The position numbers were made by a program, and so were the translations under genes. Source: Oscheius onirici (lineage: Eukaryota; Nematoda; Chromadorea; Rhabditida; Rhabditidae). Taken from it: 64,000 nt of DNA. Below, piece by piece: positions 46,069 to 56,550 of the stretch; within the stretch, counting starts at the first letter, position 1; every line of letters starts with the position of its first letter. The notes under the pieces are model-generated. The model ran no database searches. It was not told the DNA's origin and saw nothing but the letters and a program-made list of their open reading frames with translations. The stretch lies in the NCBI GenBank assembly GCA_932521025.1, contig OW051468.1:5766064-5830063 (forward strand), in the 5' to 3' direction.

Positions 46069-47336
46069 TCTCTGGAGCCTCGGGGTCTTCTGAACCGAGA
46101 ACGAAGCCGCGCCGCAGACCGCGACACGCCTACTTTGGAGAGGGTGAGACGGCGAGAGGAAGCATCGAGTACTTTTTAGAAGAAGGCTTCTGCTGGCTGC
46201 GAGCAAAATAGACTCTTTAAACTAATTGAGCCGCGATCAGGGTCTTCTTCTGTATAATCCAATGGGTTTCCGGATTCTCTAGCTTCCGCGGATCTCATGA
46301 CAAACTATAGTCAGCATAGTGGTCGTAAATATTAATGGGCTCCGGAGGTCAAAAACAACCAAATTATGTACTCTCATTCTCTTTTGCCTCAAATGTACTG
46401 AGCAATTTAGAAAACAAGCAGCTGGCGCCGTCAAATCAACTTGTTTTCTATATAGCCGTTCCAAATGACCGTAGAGAGCAATTAATTTGAGTGAAGTCCT
46501 CGCTTTCGTTGGGAGCAGGGACGTTTTAGAAGCTGTTGGTCAAAAATCTGTGCACCTGTGGGAACAGGGACATTTCAGTAGTCATAAGTCGGTCAAAAAC
46601 GTCTCTGGGAAAATAAACATTTGAAAAGTTATGGGCAAAAGTCATGGTAAAGTAGTGGGAAGCGATCAAAGAGTCCTGTCAAGACACTACTACTACAATA
46701 CTCAGAGTCATTGTTGTGTATGCTGGTGAAAGATACTGCTTTCATCCCTCTTGATTGGTACAGGGAAAAAGTCAAGAGATCCTACTAGTACCGTACCTCT
46801 TTGGAATTGGATTAGAAGACTGGACACTCTCGAAGAAGGCTCTTGTTCGAGTCACATTGTTTTTCATTCGTTTTTGTCTGTAAATGGCTTGATCGCCTGT
46901 TGTATCCGAGAATCACTAAGGCTTTTTGGGAGTTTCAATGCAGTGTCCCAGCTTCCAAGACTGATAAATTGGGATGTTTCCTTGTCTGACATTATTATCC
47001 CTGTCTAAATAAGGAATATCACCTGTTCTAGATCGAATACATAGGCTCAGTTATACAACGGTTTCGAGATTAAACTTTGTTCATATTAGCTATCTCTTGC
47101 AGCTCCTTTGAATCATAAAAACACGGCGAATTATCGCTCCCCAGAACTAGTTACACCCAACGCCCGGAAAGATTCAATTCGGCTCTTGAAACAAATTAGT
47201 GCGGAGATGCAGCCTCGAGCAAAGAGCAGCCAATCTCCATTTCAAGCGGGAACAACGCCCGAAGGCCAGTTCGTATTTGCATTGCGAGGAGATGTATTTG
47301 AATTTCAGACGGAAATATGTTTACAGTTGGGGAGAA
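46069..47336. other. Intergenic region upstream of the RPRF precursor
   Basis: 1.3 kb between the precursor's start and the CSN7 stop. It should hold the precursor's promoter. A diverged tandem duplication lies at 46505-46612 (GGGAGCAGGGACGTTTTAG against GGGAACAGGGACATTTCAG, each followed by GGTCAAAAA). No gene is supported. Confidence 0.45.
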
Positions 47337-48291
47337 TTACTTCTTCACGGGACGGTTCGGGAGCATTCCGCGTCGTTTGTTGCGGGGAGTCGTCTCGGTC
47401 GTAGACGGGCCAACATCGTGCGAACGACTCATCATTTCTTCGATGCTCTGGGAGTGTTATTTAGGAAGTAAAAGGGGGAAAACAAACTAGACGGGCCTCT
47501 TGAACATCCTGCTGCATCCTGTTCCTGTATTCGGCTTCGTTGTTCATCTGCCGATTCTCCCTAAAAGCCATAAACTTTATAAAAATTATAGAAATAAGCG
47601 CACTTTTCAGCGTCTTGAAGAGCATCAAACTGCGTCTCGTGAGCATGTTTCAGCCAGCTGTCAAGAACGACGGATAGCTGAGGGAGAACCTCGATGGGAT
47701 TGGGAACATCGCGAGAAGTCCACTCGTCAATCAGAACGACGCGATTGCTCGAATCAATTCGTCCCTTGACCATTCCGCTGTAGATGGCGTCAATAACAAC
47801 GTCTTCCACTTCACGCGTCGACGTCAATTTCAGTCTGTAACTCTATTTTTCTACAGGAATCAGACAAAAGTAAGATCTAGGTTCTGATCTAATTGTAATT
47901 AAAAGCGAATTGGCTAGAAATGTTGCCGAAAAATTCATAACTTTAAAATAACTAACCGCTGCAGAAGTTCATCATAACAAAGTCGACGATTTCTGGTAGC
48001 ATAAGTGATGAGAGAAAGTTGTCGCAGTTTGTGCAGCCAGGTCGGCGGGATTTCCGCATCCAGGTTCTCGACGGTTCCGTATGCGAAAATTTGAGCCATT
48101 TTGAAGAGAGCCGGATTCCTAGTATGAAGAGCCTGAATGTTTTGTTTTTGATCTGAAAAAAGTAACGAAAATACCTGAATCTCCGGAACATTGAGAAGAA
48201 CAGAGAAGTGAATCACCGTCGGACAGGTGAAGGCATTTTCCAGGGTAGCTTCAGGGGCAACTGAGGCCTCTGCACATAGCTGAGTCGTCAT
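47337..48291 (-). CDS. COPS7: COP9 signalosome subunit 7 (PCI domain)
   Basis: A subunit of the CSN complex that removes NEDD8 from cullins. It starts MTTQLCAEASVAPEATLENA, 8 bp after an acceptor ACAGTTTTCAG. The PCI domain shows FAYGTVENLDAEI, LRQLSLITYATRNRRLCYDE with LLQRL, TSTREVEDVVIDAIYSGMVK and GRIDSSNRVV, the winged-helix order typical of CSN7. A coiled C-terminal helix (YRNRMQQDVQEA) and a basic tail ending LPNRPVKK follow. The last intron is about 45 bp. SDHAF4 ends 123 bp upstream on the same strand. Confidence 0.88.
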
Positions 48292-48414
48292 ATTTATGGC
48301 TGAAAACTGTCAAAACTAACAAGAACAATGAAATATGTAGGTAAAGATGCAGAAATAAACAGCTTGAAAATTGATAAAAAAATATACAGCAAAATCTATT
48401 TACTATATGTCAAA

Positions 48415-48726
48415 TTAGAAATCTGTAACACGTCCTTTGCGCTCCCAGTCTCCGAACCGAGTCGGCTCAGGACCGGCCGGGCCGCCAACTTCTCCCGTCT
48501 CTGGATTCACGCCGTCTGGATGTCGAGGCAGTGACGGGTCGCTGTACGGTTTCGGCTGATCTGGATCCTGAACAACTCCATTTTAAGCTATAAAACATCA
48601 AACCGATCTATCAATTACACCCTTTGGCGTCTTCTCCTTCATAATTTCTTCCCGTGTTTTTCTTGGCTGCTTTGAATGCGCCCGAATCGCCGTAACTGCC
48701 AATCTTCGGAAAGGAAGAACGTACAT
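48415..48726 (-). CDS. SDHAF4: Succinate dehydrogenase assembly factor 4
   Basis: A small mitochondrial matrix protein that binds flavinated SDHA and helps build complex II. It is too short to stand out as an open frame. Exon 1 gives [20 protein letters not shown], an Arg-rich mitochondrial presequence. After a 45-bp intron, exon 2 reads [31 protein letters not shown] and [10 protein letters not shown], the diagnostic C-terminal motif of the family. The ATG follows directly after a TTCATTTCAG acceptor (0 bp), so the leader must be added by splicing. PSMG4-like ends 87 bp upstream and CSN7 starts 123 bp downstream, an operon-like spacing. Confidence 0.92.
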
Positions 48727-48813
48727 CTGAAATGAATTGAAAATTGTTAGTAAATTTGCGAAGAGATCAAACGGGACAACCGCAAATACACTGAAAAGAG
48801 TCTAAAAATTACT

Positions 48814-49596
48814 TTATTGAATGGTGATGCCCTGAATTCTGCTCAGAAGGGCAACTTTCTCAAGATGAGGCTTTATTTCAGCGAAGAGTTCTTGCCAGAA
48901 ACGAGGCTCGCCCTCTTCCAGATCCGATGTAACGAAGACCTGGAAATTTTTAGATCGAAAGGAAAAATGGTCTCAAACCTGTTTGTCCTTGAACATTTTT
49001 GCCACCATCGTGTTGAATCCTTTGATACAAAGACTCTGTATTCCGAGACTTTCCAAAAGAAGTGTAGAAGTCGGAAAATGGCAGAGACTCAACGAGGAAA
49101 TATTGCTAAACATTTTCACTTCATTTTTATAGGAAAAAAAACGGTTCTTGTGGAGTACATGGGTGACTTCATCCATAATCCAGAAAGTACGGTTATTAGT
49201 ACAAAGTAGTACAAATATAAACAAAAGTAAACTTGTCATTGTGAAGTCAGGCAAAATAATCGCTCGTATATCTTCTCTCTGCCTAGTACTGAACCAGACA
49301 CCATTTAACTTCTACAAAACTATGGACTTTTGCCTACTCAGAAAAACTGCCAACGGTCATCCAATGAGATTGCACATTCAAAGAAATATCGCTCAATTTT
49401 GGTTATAACTTACTATACTTTTTGTTATTGACTAATTATTACCGTACTTTGTGGATTATGGATGAAGTCGCCCATGTACTCCACAAGAACCGAAAAAATA
49501 CCTTTTGCCAATCCAGACGAAAACACAGCCATCGAGAGCCAGAATATAGCCCTGCAGATCCGTATTGCAGACTTTCACATTGAATTCGGCCCGCAT
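48814..49596 (-). CDS. PSMG4: Proteasome assembly chaperone 4-like protein (PSMG4)
   Basis: A short protein in three exons. Exon 1 reads MRAEFNVKVCNTDLQGYILA then LDGCVFVWIGK, matching the beta strands and WVG motif of PSMG4. Exon 2 reads NISSLSLCHFPTSTLLLES and MVAKMFKDKQ; exon 3 continues VFVTSDLEEGEPRFWQELF and ends SRIQGITIQ. The order WxG...STSLL...KQVFVSxxL is that of PSMG4, which works with PSMG3 in 20S alpha-ring assembly. Phases agree (AAAAG|C gives Lys-Ser). The first intron is about 395 bp because it holds a MITE. Similarity is modest, so the call is probable rather than certain. Confidence 0.7.
49142..49492. mobile_element. MITE-like element inside the PSMG4 intron
   Basis: A 351-bp segment has terminal inverted repeats of about 51 bp: CGGTTCTTGTGGAGTACATG from 49142 and its complement ending at 49492, with a few mismatches (GGGTGA against GGGCGA). 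The ends are flanked by A-runs on both sides, possibly the target duplication. Without it the intron would be about 45 bp, like its neighbours. No coding capacity is seen. Confidence 0.85.
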
Positions 49597-49917
49597 TTTC
49601 TAGAAGTCTGGATAAGATGAAGAAGAAAAACACTAGAGTAAAGGTTAGAACAAACTGAAGACATGGTAGCAAGAAAATATAAATAACTTTATGCACCGAA
49701 ATTGATATATAAAAATACACTTGATTTGGAAACAAATCTAGATAGATCACATGAATTCCTGTTATAAAATAAAGACAGAACCTCAACCGACGATAGCTTA
49801 GAACTGCTGTTAGAACCGTAAACTTCTCATTCTTTTTAGATACATAGCGACGGCAAACAGGGGGACATACAAGATAGGTTATAAAATCTGGTGAACATAA
49901 TAATACGAATCAAGTTT
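49597..49917. other. Spacer between ORP gene and PSMG4-like gene
   Basis: 321 bp between the ORP stop and the PSMG4-like start on the minus strand. An acceptor-like CTTATCCAG lies just before the PSMG4 ATG. Nothing else is seen. Confidence 0.4.
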
Positions 49918-52717
49918 CTATTTCAACCTCTTGTCGAGTTTGTCCTCGAAAAGCCACCGCTCGTCAGATGCCAACTGGAAATGCCGAGTGTTCCATTTCT
50001 CTCCATGTTCCAGACGTTCTTTCGCCTCGGCTCGCTGTCGCTGCTCGATCATCCGTTTCGCCGTTGTGGCCATCTGTATTCTGTTGCGGAGAAGGGCACA
50101 CGTCACGTGGCGCCACAGTCTGCAAGAATGCTCATTTGCTGAAGAAATATATAGACTCATATCTCTAAAATAGCCTTTTGATAAAAATGGAACGAACCGC
50201 CGGCTTTCGCGTTCTCCTTGCTGCATGACAGAAACACACTCCTTCTTGACTTCTCGTTCAGCCTTCACGTCGATGAAAATGTATTCCTCTCCGACCTGCG
50301 GCTTTGCGTACATGGTACCGTTCCATTCGCCGCGGATTGTCAGAAGAGGCTTCTTGGCACCGTCTCTAAAGCTTTTTTTTGTGTTGCTGGAAAAAAGAAA
50401 ACTAACTTGAAAATATTTCCCTGGATTTTATGTGGTTTTCCACCGAAGAAAGGCTTGGTGAGGAATTCAATATCGGCATAATAGCCTGTCTTTTCACAGG
50501 TGACCTTAACTTTCCCGCCTAGTTCGACCCAAGGAGTGCTCATGATGGAACGTCCATAGCCGCTGGGGAAGGTGACCGTGTACTGCTCGTCGAAGTCGTG
50601 CAGAATAACAGTTCCGGAACCAATGTTGGCAACACCTAAAAATTACATTTGTAGCCGGAAAACGTATAATTCTAACCAATGGAAAGACCCAGAAAGGAGG
50701 ACTTCGTGTAGATGTGAGCGTGAAAAGAGATTCTCTTTCCGGGATGTTCCGCGTAGAAGGCAGAGACTGGAGGATGATGGCTCACCTAGATTTACAAATA
50801 AGAAAAATGTAAAAAAGATGTTCGACTTGTTCGGCAACGAATGTCAGTTGATTCTCGTCAGATCCAGGGAACGGTCCAGATTCCATCTTTTTGCCGGAAA
50901 ATTCCATGCCGGGAACATTGTATCTACAGCGGAATGTCTCTCCCAGAATCGGATTGTACGGCTTTTTTGCAACGCCGCTCTTTCTGGCCGCGTAGAACGC
51001 ATTCAGATAGTACCGAACGACAGAGCTGAAGAAGATTTTGAAGAAAAGTAGGTAAGAAAAGTTACATGAAGCGTTTTTCAGGCGAATCGAGGTCGACAGT
51101 GGCTACGAAGGCGTCCGGATGGGCGAAAAAGTCTGCGTACATTTCTAGAAGTGATCTGCGTTCTAAGATGAACGTGGGCAATGTGACCTTGGTCAGATCC
51201 ATTCCAACACTGACCTAATACATTTTTAAACAAAACATATGAATTTCAAGAAACCTGACTGAGTAAGTGCATAAGCACGCTTCCGTGTTCCTGCTGAACA
51301 TTGCCGATATCGTGTTCCTCAGCATTGTCGTAAATCTCGTCAAAGTTTTCATCGGCATCGCCAAAATTAAAGGCTTCTTCCTGAAAAAAGGCATTTATAA
51401 ATTATTAAGAACATCAATAAAGTACCATTTGCAATGCAAAATTAATTAATGTGTGCAAGCAAATAAGTGAAGCACAGAACTAGAAGAGGAACCGGTTTCT
51501 AAGGGAGAATCACACGCTCATTACAAATAAATCTTCTTTTCGTAAATAGAAACTGACCTCTTCAAACGAAACGGCGGTTTGAGAAGAGACAGTTCCGCCG
51601 GGACTGTCCGACTCTTCCTGCACCGTATCCAGATCAATCAGCTCCTCGTCAGCGTCGTAGAATTCCTCATCGTCGCTTCTGAAACTGCATCTTCGCAGCA
51701 ATAAGATAGAAAAACTATTTTTGATCAAAAACTGGATAAAGGGAGAGAGCATAACAAATGCAAAGACTCACGAAGCATATGAAATTGCTGCTCTAGGCGA
51801 AGGCATTTTATGGTCCTCTGCAGTCTCTTTAAGCTGATTGGGAGAGAAATCCTGATGGGCAGTGTGGTAGGTTTGTGTGGGCGTCGTGGCATCTTCCTCT
51901 TTTCTCACTTCTCCCGGCGGAATGTCTATCTTGTTTCGAGCCATCTGAAATTGCACAAAATTACTACACGAGTATTGTGATCTGTTTGTCCAGTATCCAT
52001 TTCCTCTTCTTTTTACTAATCTTTTTCACTTGAAAAGACTAACCTGGAGGAGAATAATAGCATGTTTAACGGTGTCTAGCAGCGCATTGCTGGAAGTGAT
52101 CAGTCCCTCCAAATTTTTCTGGTCTTTCTCATTCACCCGCTCCCGCAGTGATTCTAGTTCCTTTACCTGGAGATAATGAATTTTTACTACGAGAAGAAAC
52201 GAGTTAAAAACCTGTGAAATGATGCTAGATAGATGGTGATCGGCTTCTACAATCTTGGCCTTCAGATTGTCGACCGTCGCCTCCTTCGACTTGGTTTGTC
52301 GGAACCCACTGCACTGTTTGATAGCACTCTCCAACGATCGTAGCCATTCATTCCGTTCTTTTTCATCGCGTCCCTAGATTTTTATTTCAAGATTAAATAC
52401 TAGCAAACTACCTGTAAGTGAAATACTTTTCCCTCGGAAGTCAATGTGAAGAGACTGTTATTCTCGCCGTCAATGCCGACAATAGCTCCTTTTAGACGCA
52501 TACATCCTAAGTAAAAATGAATTTGAACTGAATAAAAATTGCTAACCTCTTTGCTGTCCCTTTTGCATTTTCTCTCTTGACGTATAGTAGACAAGCGCAT
52601 CTTCTTCTAGCTTGAACCAACGATATTGCCATCCGTTGACCTGAATTTGCTCCAATAGTCAAACTACGCCGTTAAAATGGTTACCATATTTGTCCATTTT
52701 GACAAGGGGCCTTCCAT
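49918..52717 (-). CDS. Oxysterol-binding protein-related protein (ORP9/10/11 type)
   Basis: A lipid-transfer protein for sterol and phosphoinositide/phosphatidylserine exchange at membrane contacts. The start [11 protein letters not shown] and [20 protein letters not shown] form a PH domain with [20 protein letters not shown] and RDEKERNEW, the pattern of ORP9-11. A coiled-coil stretch and an acidic linker ([19 protein letters not shown]) follow. The ORD carries [12 protein letters not shown], the OSBP fingerprint [16 protein letters not shown] and [16 protein letters not shown], then [11 protein letters not shown] and [20 protein letters not shown], and ends DKRLK. The start codon lies 24 bp after an acceptor TTGATTTTCAG. 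It is the first gene of the minus-strand cluster that continues with PSMG4-like, SDHAF4 and CSN7. Confidence 0.9.
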
Positions 52718-52966
52718 GATTGCCCGAGAGTGAAGTGTAACCTGAAAATCAATAGATTGTAACAGGATGATTTTAAAAACAACGAGAAAACAGGATATAT
52801 TCGCAACAAGACGAGAGCGTGATGTGTTTTGCTTGCAGATCTACGTCCGTGAGATTAGTGGCGTTTACGCTAAAATACGAGGGAAGCAGATCCGCATTGC
52901 CGATAAACGCTTGGAGTAATCCAGTCATTGCCCCAATTATTCCTGAGTTTGTATAAACATTTTCAG
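52718..52966. promoter_or_regulatory. Short bidirectional promoter region
   Basis: 250 bp between divergent starts of the ORP gene (minus) and the CREC gene (plus). Each ATG is preceded by an acceptor (TTGATTTTCAG for ORP, AACATTTTCAG directly before the CREC ATG). Confidence 0.5.
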
Positions 52967-54069
52967 ATGCTCAAATGGATCATTCTCTTCACTTTTACAG
53001 TGTTGTCACCAGTAGCTGGAGACCGAGAAAAAGTGGAGCACGGCGCTGGCCGGATAGCTCGCCATAATGATTTACTGGACAAAAATGCAGATATTGAAGC
53101 TCTTCTCGGTAGGTTTTAGCACAATATAACTATACAGCCGTTCAAGGTTCGAAAAAAGACGCAGACAGTTTTGAGGATCTCCCTCCTGAGGAGGCAAAAA
53201 AGCGTCTGCGAGCTATTGCACATGCTGCAGACACGAACAAGGACGGATTCATTGGTTTGTTTGATAAAGAACAGTCCAATTTTGGTTCAAGACAGGGAAG
53301 AACTTCGTAAGTGGGTCGAACACTCGATTCGATCTATTGATGATGAAGAAACAGACGAAAGACTGAAGGAAATGGACACAAACAACGACGGATTTGTTAG
53401 TTGGGAAGAGTATTTGGAGGAGACTTTCTCGGAGCAGGACATTACAAAGATTGATGCAGACGACAAAAAATCAATGGATGAGGATGAGAAGTACTTCAAA
53501 GGTGGGCCACAAACTCGAAATGATTACCCTTTTTGAAGCTGCCGACCTTGACAAAGATGGAAAATTGAACAGGGAAGAACTATCAGCCTTTATCGTCCCC
53601 GAGAACTTTGCACATATGCATTCGACAATTATTGAAAACACTATGCTGGAAAAGGACAGTAACAAGGATGGTGCCATCGATATCAACGAGTATATGGGTG
53701 AAATTGCTGAGAATCCCACGAGTGAATGGCATTCCGTGGAAAAGAGCCGGTATTTTGGAGCAAGTATCAGAATAAGTTTCTTCAGATTTATGTCTGAATT
53801 TGACAAGGACGGAGATGGACTGTTGAAGGGAGACGAGATTCGTAATTGGCTGATTCCTGACACAAAACAGATATCAGAAAATGAGGCCAAACATCTAATC
53901 GAGAAAGCAGACAAGGATCTGGTTTATAATAACCAATTTTTTCCCAAAATGAAATTTTTAGGACGGAAAGTTGTCGATTGAGGAAATTGTCGACAGCTAC
54001 CAAATATTCACAGGATCTGAGATTACCAACTACGGAGAGACCCTTACTCGTCAGCATCAGGAGCTTTAG
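52967..54069 (+). CDS. Reticulocalbin/calumenin-type (CREC) EF-hand protein
   Basis: A secretory-pathway Ca2+-binding chaperone. The signal peptide is MLKWIILFTFTVLSPVAG. Six EF-hand loops are visible: DTNKDGFIDREEL, DTNNDGFVSWEEY, DLDKDGKLNREEL, DSNKDGAIDINEY, DKDGDGLLKGDEI and DKDLDGKLSIEEI. The C-terminus ...TRQHQEL ends in an HQEL variant of the HDEL/KDEL ER-retention signal, stop 54067-54069. Six EF-hands with this tail is the CREC family layout; reticulocalbin versus calumenin is not resolved. The ATG follows immediately after TTTTCAG. Five or so short introns interrupt it. Confidence 0.92.
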
Positions 54070-54244
54070 ACCATAGGCAAAACTCATAATTCGACTGGTG
54101 CTTTGATAGCATCAATTGACCTTTTTTGATCTTTTCTATCATGTCTTGTCCAAAAAAAACGTGTACATTATGATTTCCATGTCATCTTACAATAAATGCT
54201 TTTTTTTCTGTTGTAAGAAGGACGATCTATAAACTACATATTAA

Positions 54245-54390
54245 AAAAGCTATGGTGTCTGTAGCGGACTCTTTGTGATTGTTTGTCCTCACCAATTTTT
54301 TGGTGTTGTGGTAAATGGCGCCGCGTTTGGGGCAAGAACCCGGGTACGAGTCCGCCCGGAGAATTTTTCTTATGATGATAAATTTGTTTT
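54245..54390 (+). repeat. SINE-like dispersed repeat, second copy
   Basis: The segment from AAAGCTATGGTGTCTGTAGC through AACCCGGGTACGAGTCCGCC is related to 21555-21705. TGGTGTCTGTAGCGG and GGGTACGAGTCC resemble polymerase III A and B boxes in tRNA-like spacing, a little stretched. Confidence 0.55.
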
Positions 54391-54639
54391 TCAACTTTTG
54401 AGGACCGAAAAAAGACATTTAAGTACTTTAGCAGCGAAAGAAAAACAAAAAGAAAAAGATTTTTGAAAACCCGCGCTAATTTTTTTTCGTGGTAAGTTTT
54501 TGTGATAGGTCATACCGCGACCTTTCTAAGCGTCCTGAAACGATTTTGGCGGGCTCATAAAATTTGGGCCAACAACTTTTCACGAACTTCTAAAAATTTC
54601 CTGATTTCAAGTAAAGTTACTTCCCGACTCAAGCCTCAG

Positions 54640-54863
54640 TTCCGAAGAGACTCACGGGCTGCGGGTGCTTTCTGAGTGGCCAGGTTGCGGTAGGCGTTAA
54701 CGCAGCTGCCTCGACTTTTCTGGGAACGCCTTTACTCCGTAGCAAGCTACTACCAATTTACCGACCTCGGAAGGATGGAAGCCTTGGTTGGGCCGAAGCG
54801 GGGTTTTGAACTTGGGACCCTTTGGACTGACGCGGCGCCACCTGCCATTGCGCCATCTCGCAT
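54640..54863 (-). repeat. tRNA-derived SINE
   Basis: On the minus strand from 54863: GCGAGATGGCGCAATGGCAG (A-box-like), then CCCAAGTTCAAAACCCCGC (B-box-like) at a tRNA-like distance, followed by an unrelated body with CCGAGGTCGGTAAATTGGTA. A tRNA-like head joined to a non-tRNA body is the structure of a SINE. The cloverleaf is not intact, so it is not a tRNA gene. Confidence 0.6.
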
Positions 54864-54907
54864 CTTTATTTTGTGACAATTTTTATAATGAATAAGTTTT
54901 CAGACGA

Positions 54908-56273
54908 ATGGAAGACCTGGTCGATATCAAGTTTCCCTCTAAAGATATCTCAATCAGCAAAGATGAGGAGAGCTTCGACGCCGAAATGGAAATCGCTGAA
55001 GTCTTCGGTTCGCTACCCCTGAAGAAGAGTCCCGGCAAGAAGCTAAGCCAAAGTCTAAACGATGCTAAAGAAGAACGCTCGAAATCGCCGGGAAAGCAAT
55101 TTGTGCCGGTCATTCCACAAAAGATCTCGGAGGAACAAGAAAATGTTCCGGTTTCAGGTGAGAAGTCTTTTTGTAGTGACCAAAAGTTCGTTTCCTCAGT
55201 AACTCCCAGCGTCTCCTCTTCAAGCGGCTTCAGCTCGGCTCCTAGCCTAGGATATGGCTCTCTTTCGGCAACCGGATTCGGTATAACTCCAGCCACGACG
55301 CCTGTCAGCCTGTTTGGCGGCAACTACGTTTGCCGTAATGACCCTGTCCCATTGTCACGTTCCTCACATGTCAGTGGCTTTGGATGCTCAAATGAGGCTA
55401 TAGCTAGGCTGTCAGGAAGACCTCGAAGTGGTTTGTTTTCAGCGCTGATGCTCAATCTGTCAATTGTAGGGCGTCTCCGTCGAATACCTGTTGAACGCCG
55501 TCAAGGTAGCTTGAACCCTTCGGATTCTCCAAGTGATCCCCGAGCCGGTGCCTACAAGGACGATTCTCTTTCGTCTCCTTCTGAAGCCTCCAAAATTGGA
55601 GTCGGATCGAACAGTTGCAACAAAAACAGCGCTCAATTTGGATTCAATCCGTTCACAACTAAACCTGAAGCCCAATCCGAACCAAAGATCAAGCAGAAAA
55701 GTAAAGCCGAACCTCGTATCCTTGGAGGAAGGCGTCCTATTGCATTCGGAGACGAGACTATTAATGACGAGACTCCTTGCAGTAAGTTTACTTATTTTGT
55801 AGTTTCTAAAAACTTTAAGAGAAACGTCGTGTTACCTGCAACATCTGCTCGAAAAACGGTCATACCGGTGAAGATTGTTTCCGAAATCCTAAGAATAATC
55901 ACAACCGCGAAGTTATCCGTTGCTACAACTGCTTCCAAAAAGGTCATATGGCTATCAGATGTACCAGACCTCCGGGAGGAGGACGATCCGGACCGAAGAC
56001 GAGGAAACCTTCGAAAAATGGCCGTAAAGAGCCAAAAACGAAAGAGGAATTGGAAAAAGAAAACGCAGCTGCAGCGATTAATATGAAGGTTGGTCTTTTT
56101 TTATTTCTTCTACTGAGATTTTATAGGGACTGGAAGTGATCATGAAGCTAATGAAGGACAAGCACTTAAGGTCAGAAACTGCCAAACAGAGCCCTCAGCT
56201 CTTCGACGACATGATGACTGGTCTCATTGATGTCGTTGTAGAACAGTTCAAAATTGTCCATCTTTCCAGATAA
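54908..56273 (+). CDS. CCHC zinc-knuckle protein
   Basis: The start MEDLVDIKFPSKDISISKDE follows an acceptor TTTTCAG by 4 bp. The N-terminal 250 residues are low-complexity, Ser/Gly/Pro-rich (SVSSSSGFSSAPSLGYGS). Two CX2CX4HX4C knuckles follow: CNICSKNGHTGEDC and CYNCFQKGHMAIRC, about 20 residues apart. A basic linker (GGGRSGPKTRKPSKNGRKEP) and a short helical end with stop at 56271-56273 complete it. Zinc knuckles bind single-stranded RNA or DNA; a disordered Gly/Ser-rich N-terminus plus knuckles is reminiscent of germ-granule or RNA-binding proteins, but no ortholog is recognised. Exon joins around 55430-55560 are uncertain. Confidence 0.7.
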
Positions 56274-56550
56274 ATCTAGATGATAAGAGAATATTGTTAC
56301 GATAAGAAATTTTCCACATGCTTAGTCAAGTCAGCCTCAGTATTAATTTCAAATAGTTAGCACATCCTTTTGGGTTTCTTCATTTTGTTCACGTTGCCAT
56401 AAATGTTACCGATTCACTATCATTAAAATTTTATTGACAAAATATGAGTAAAGACATTGATATAAAACTTTGGCACCTTGAAGATAACCGAGTACAACCA
56501 TTTGGGGGATAAAAAAGACCTTATTACATATATGTACTGATAGAATTATT
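56274..56550. other. Convergent intergenic region
   Basis: 3' flanks of the zinc-knuckle gene and BCKDHB. AT-rich with no gene. Confidence 0.5.

Noticed and set aside
46505-46612. Possible mobile-element end at the 60-bp duplication
   Set aside because: Only two diverged direct copies with no inverted ends; best described as a local tandem duplication.
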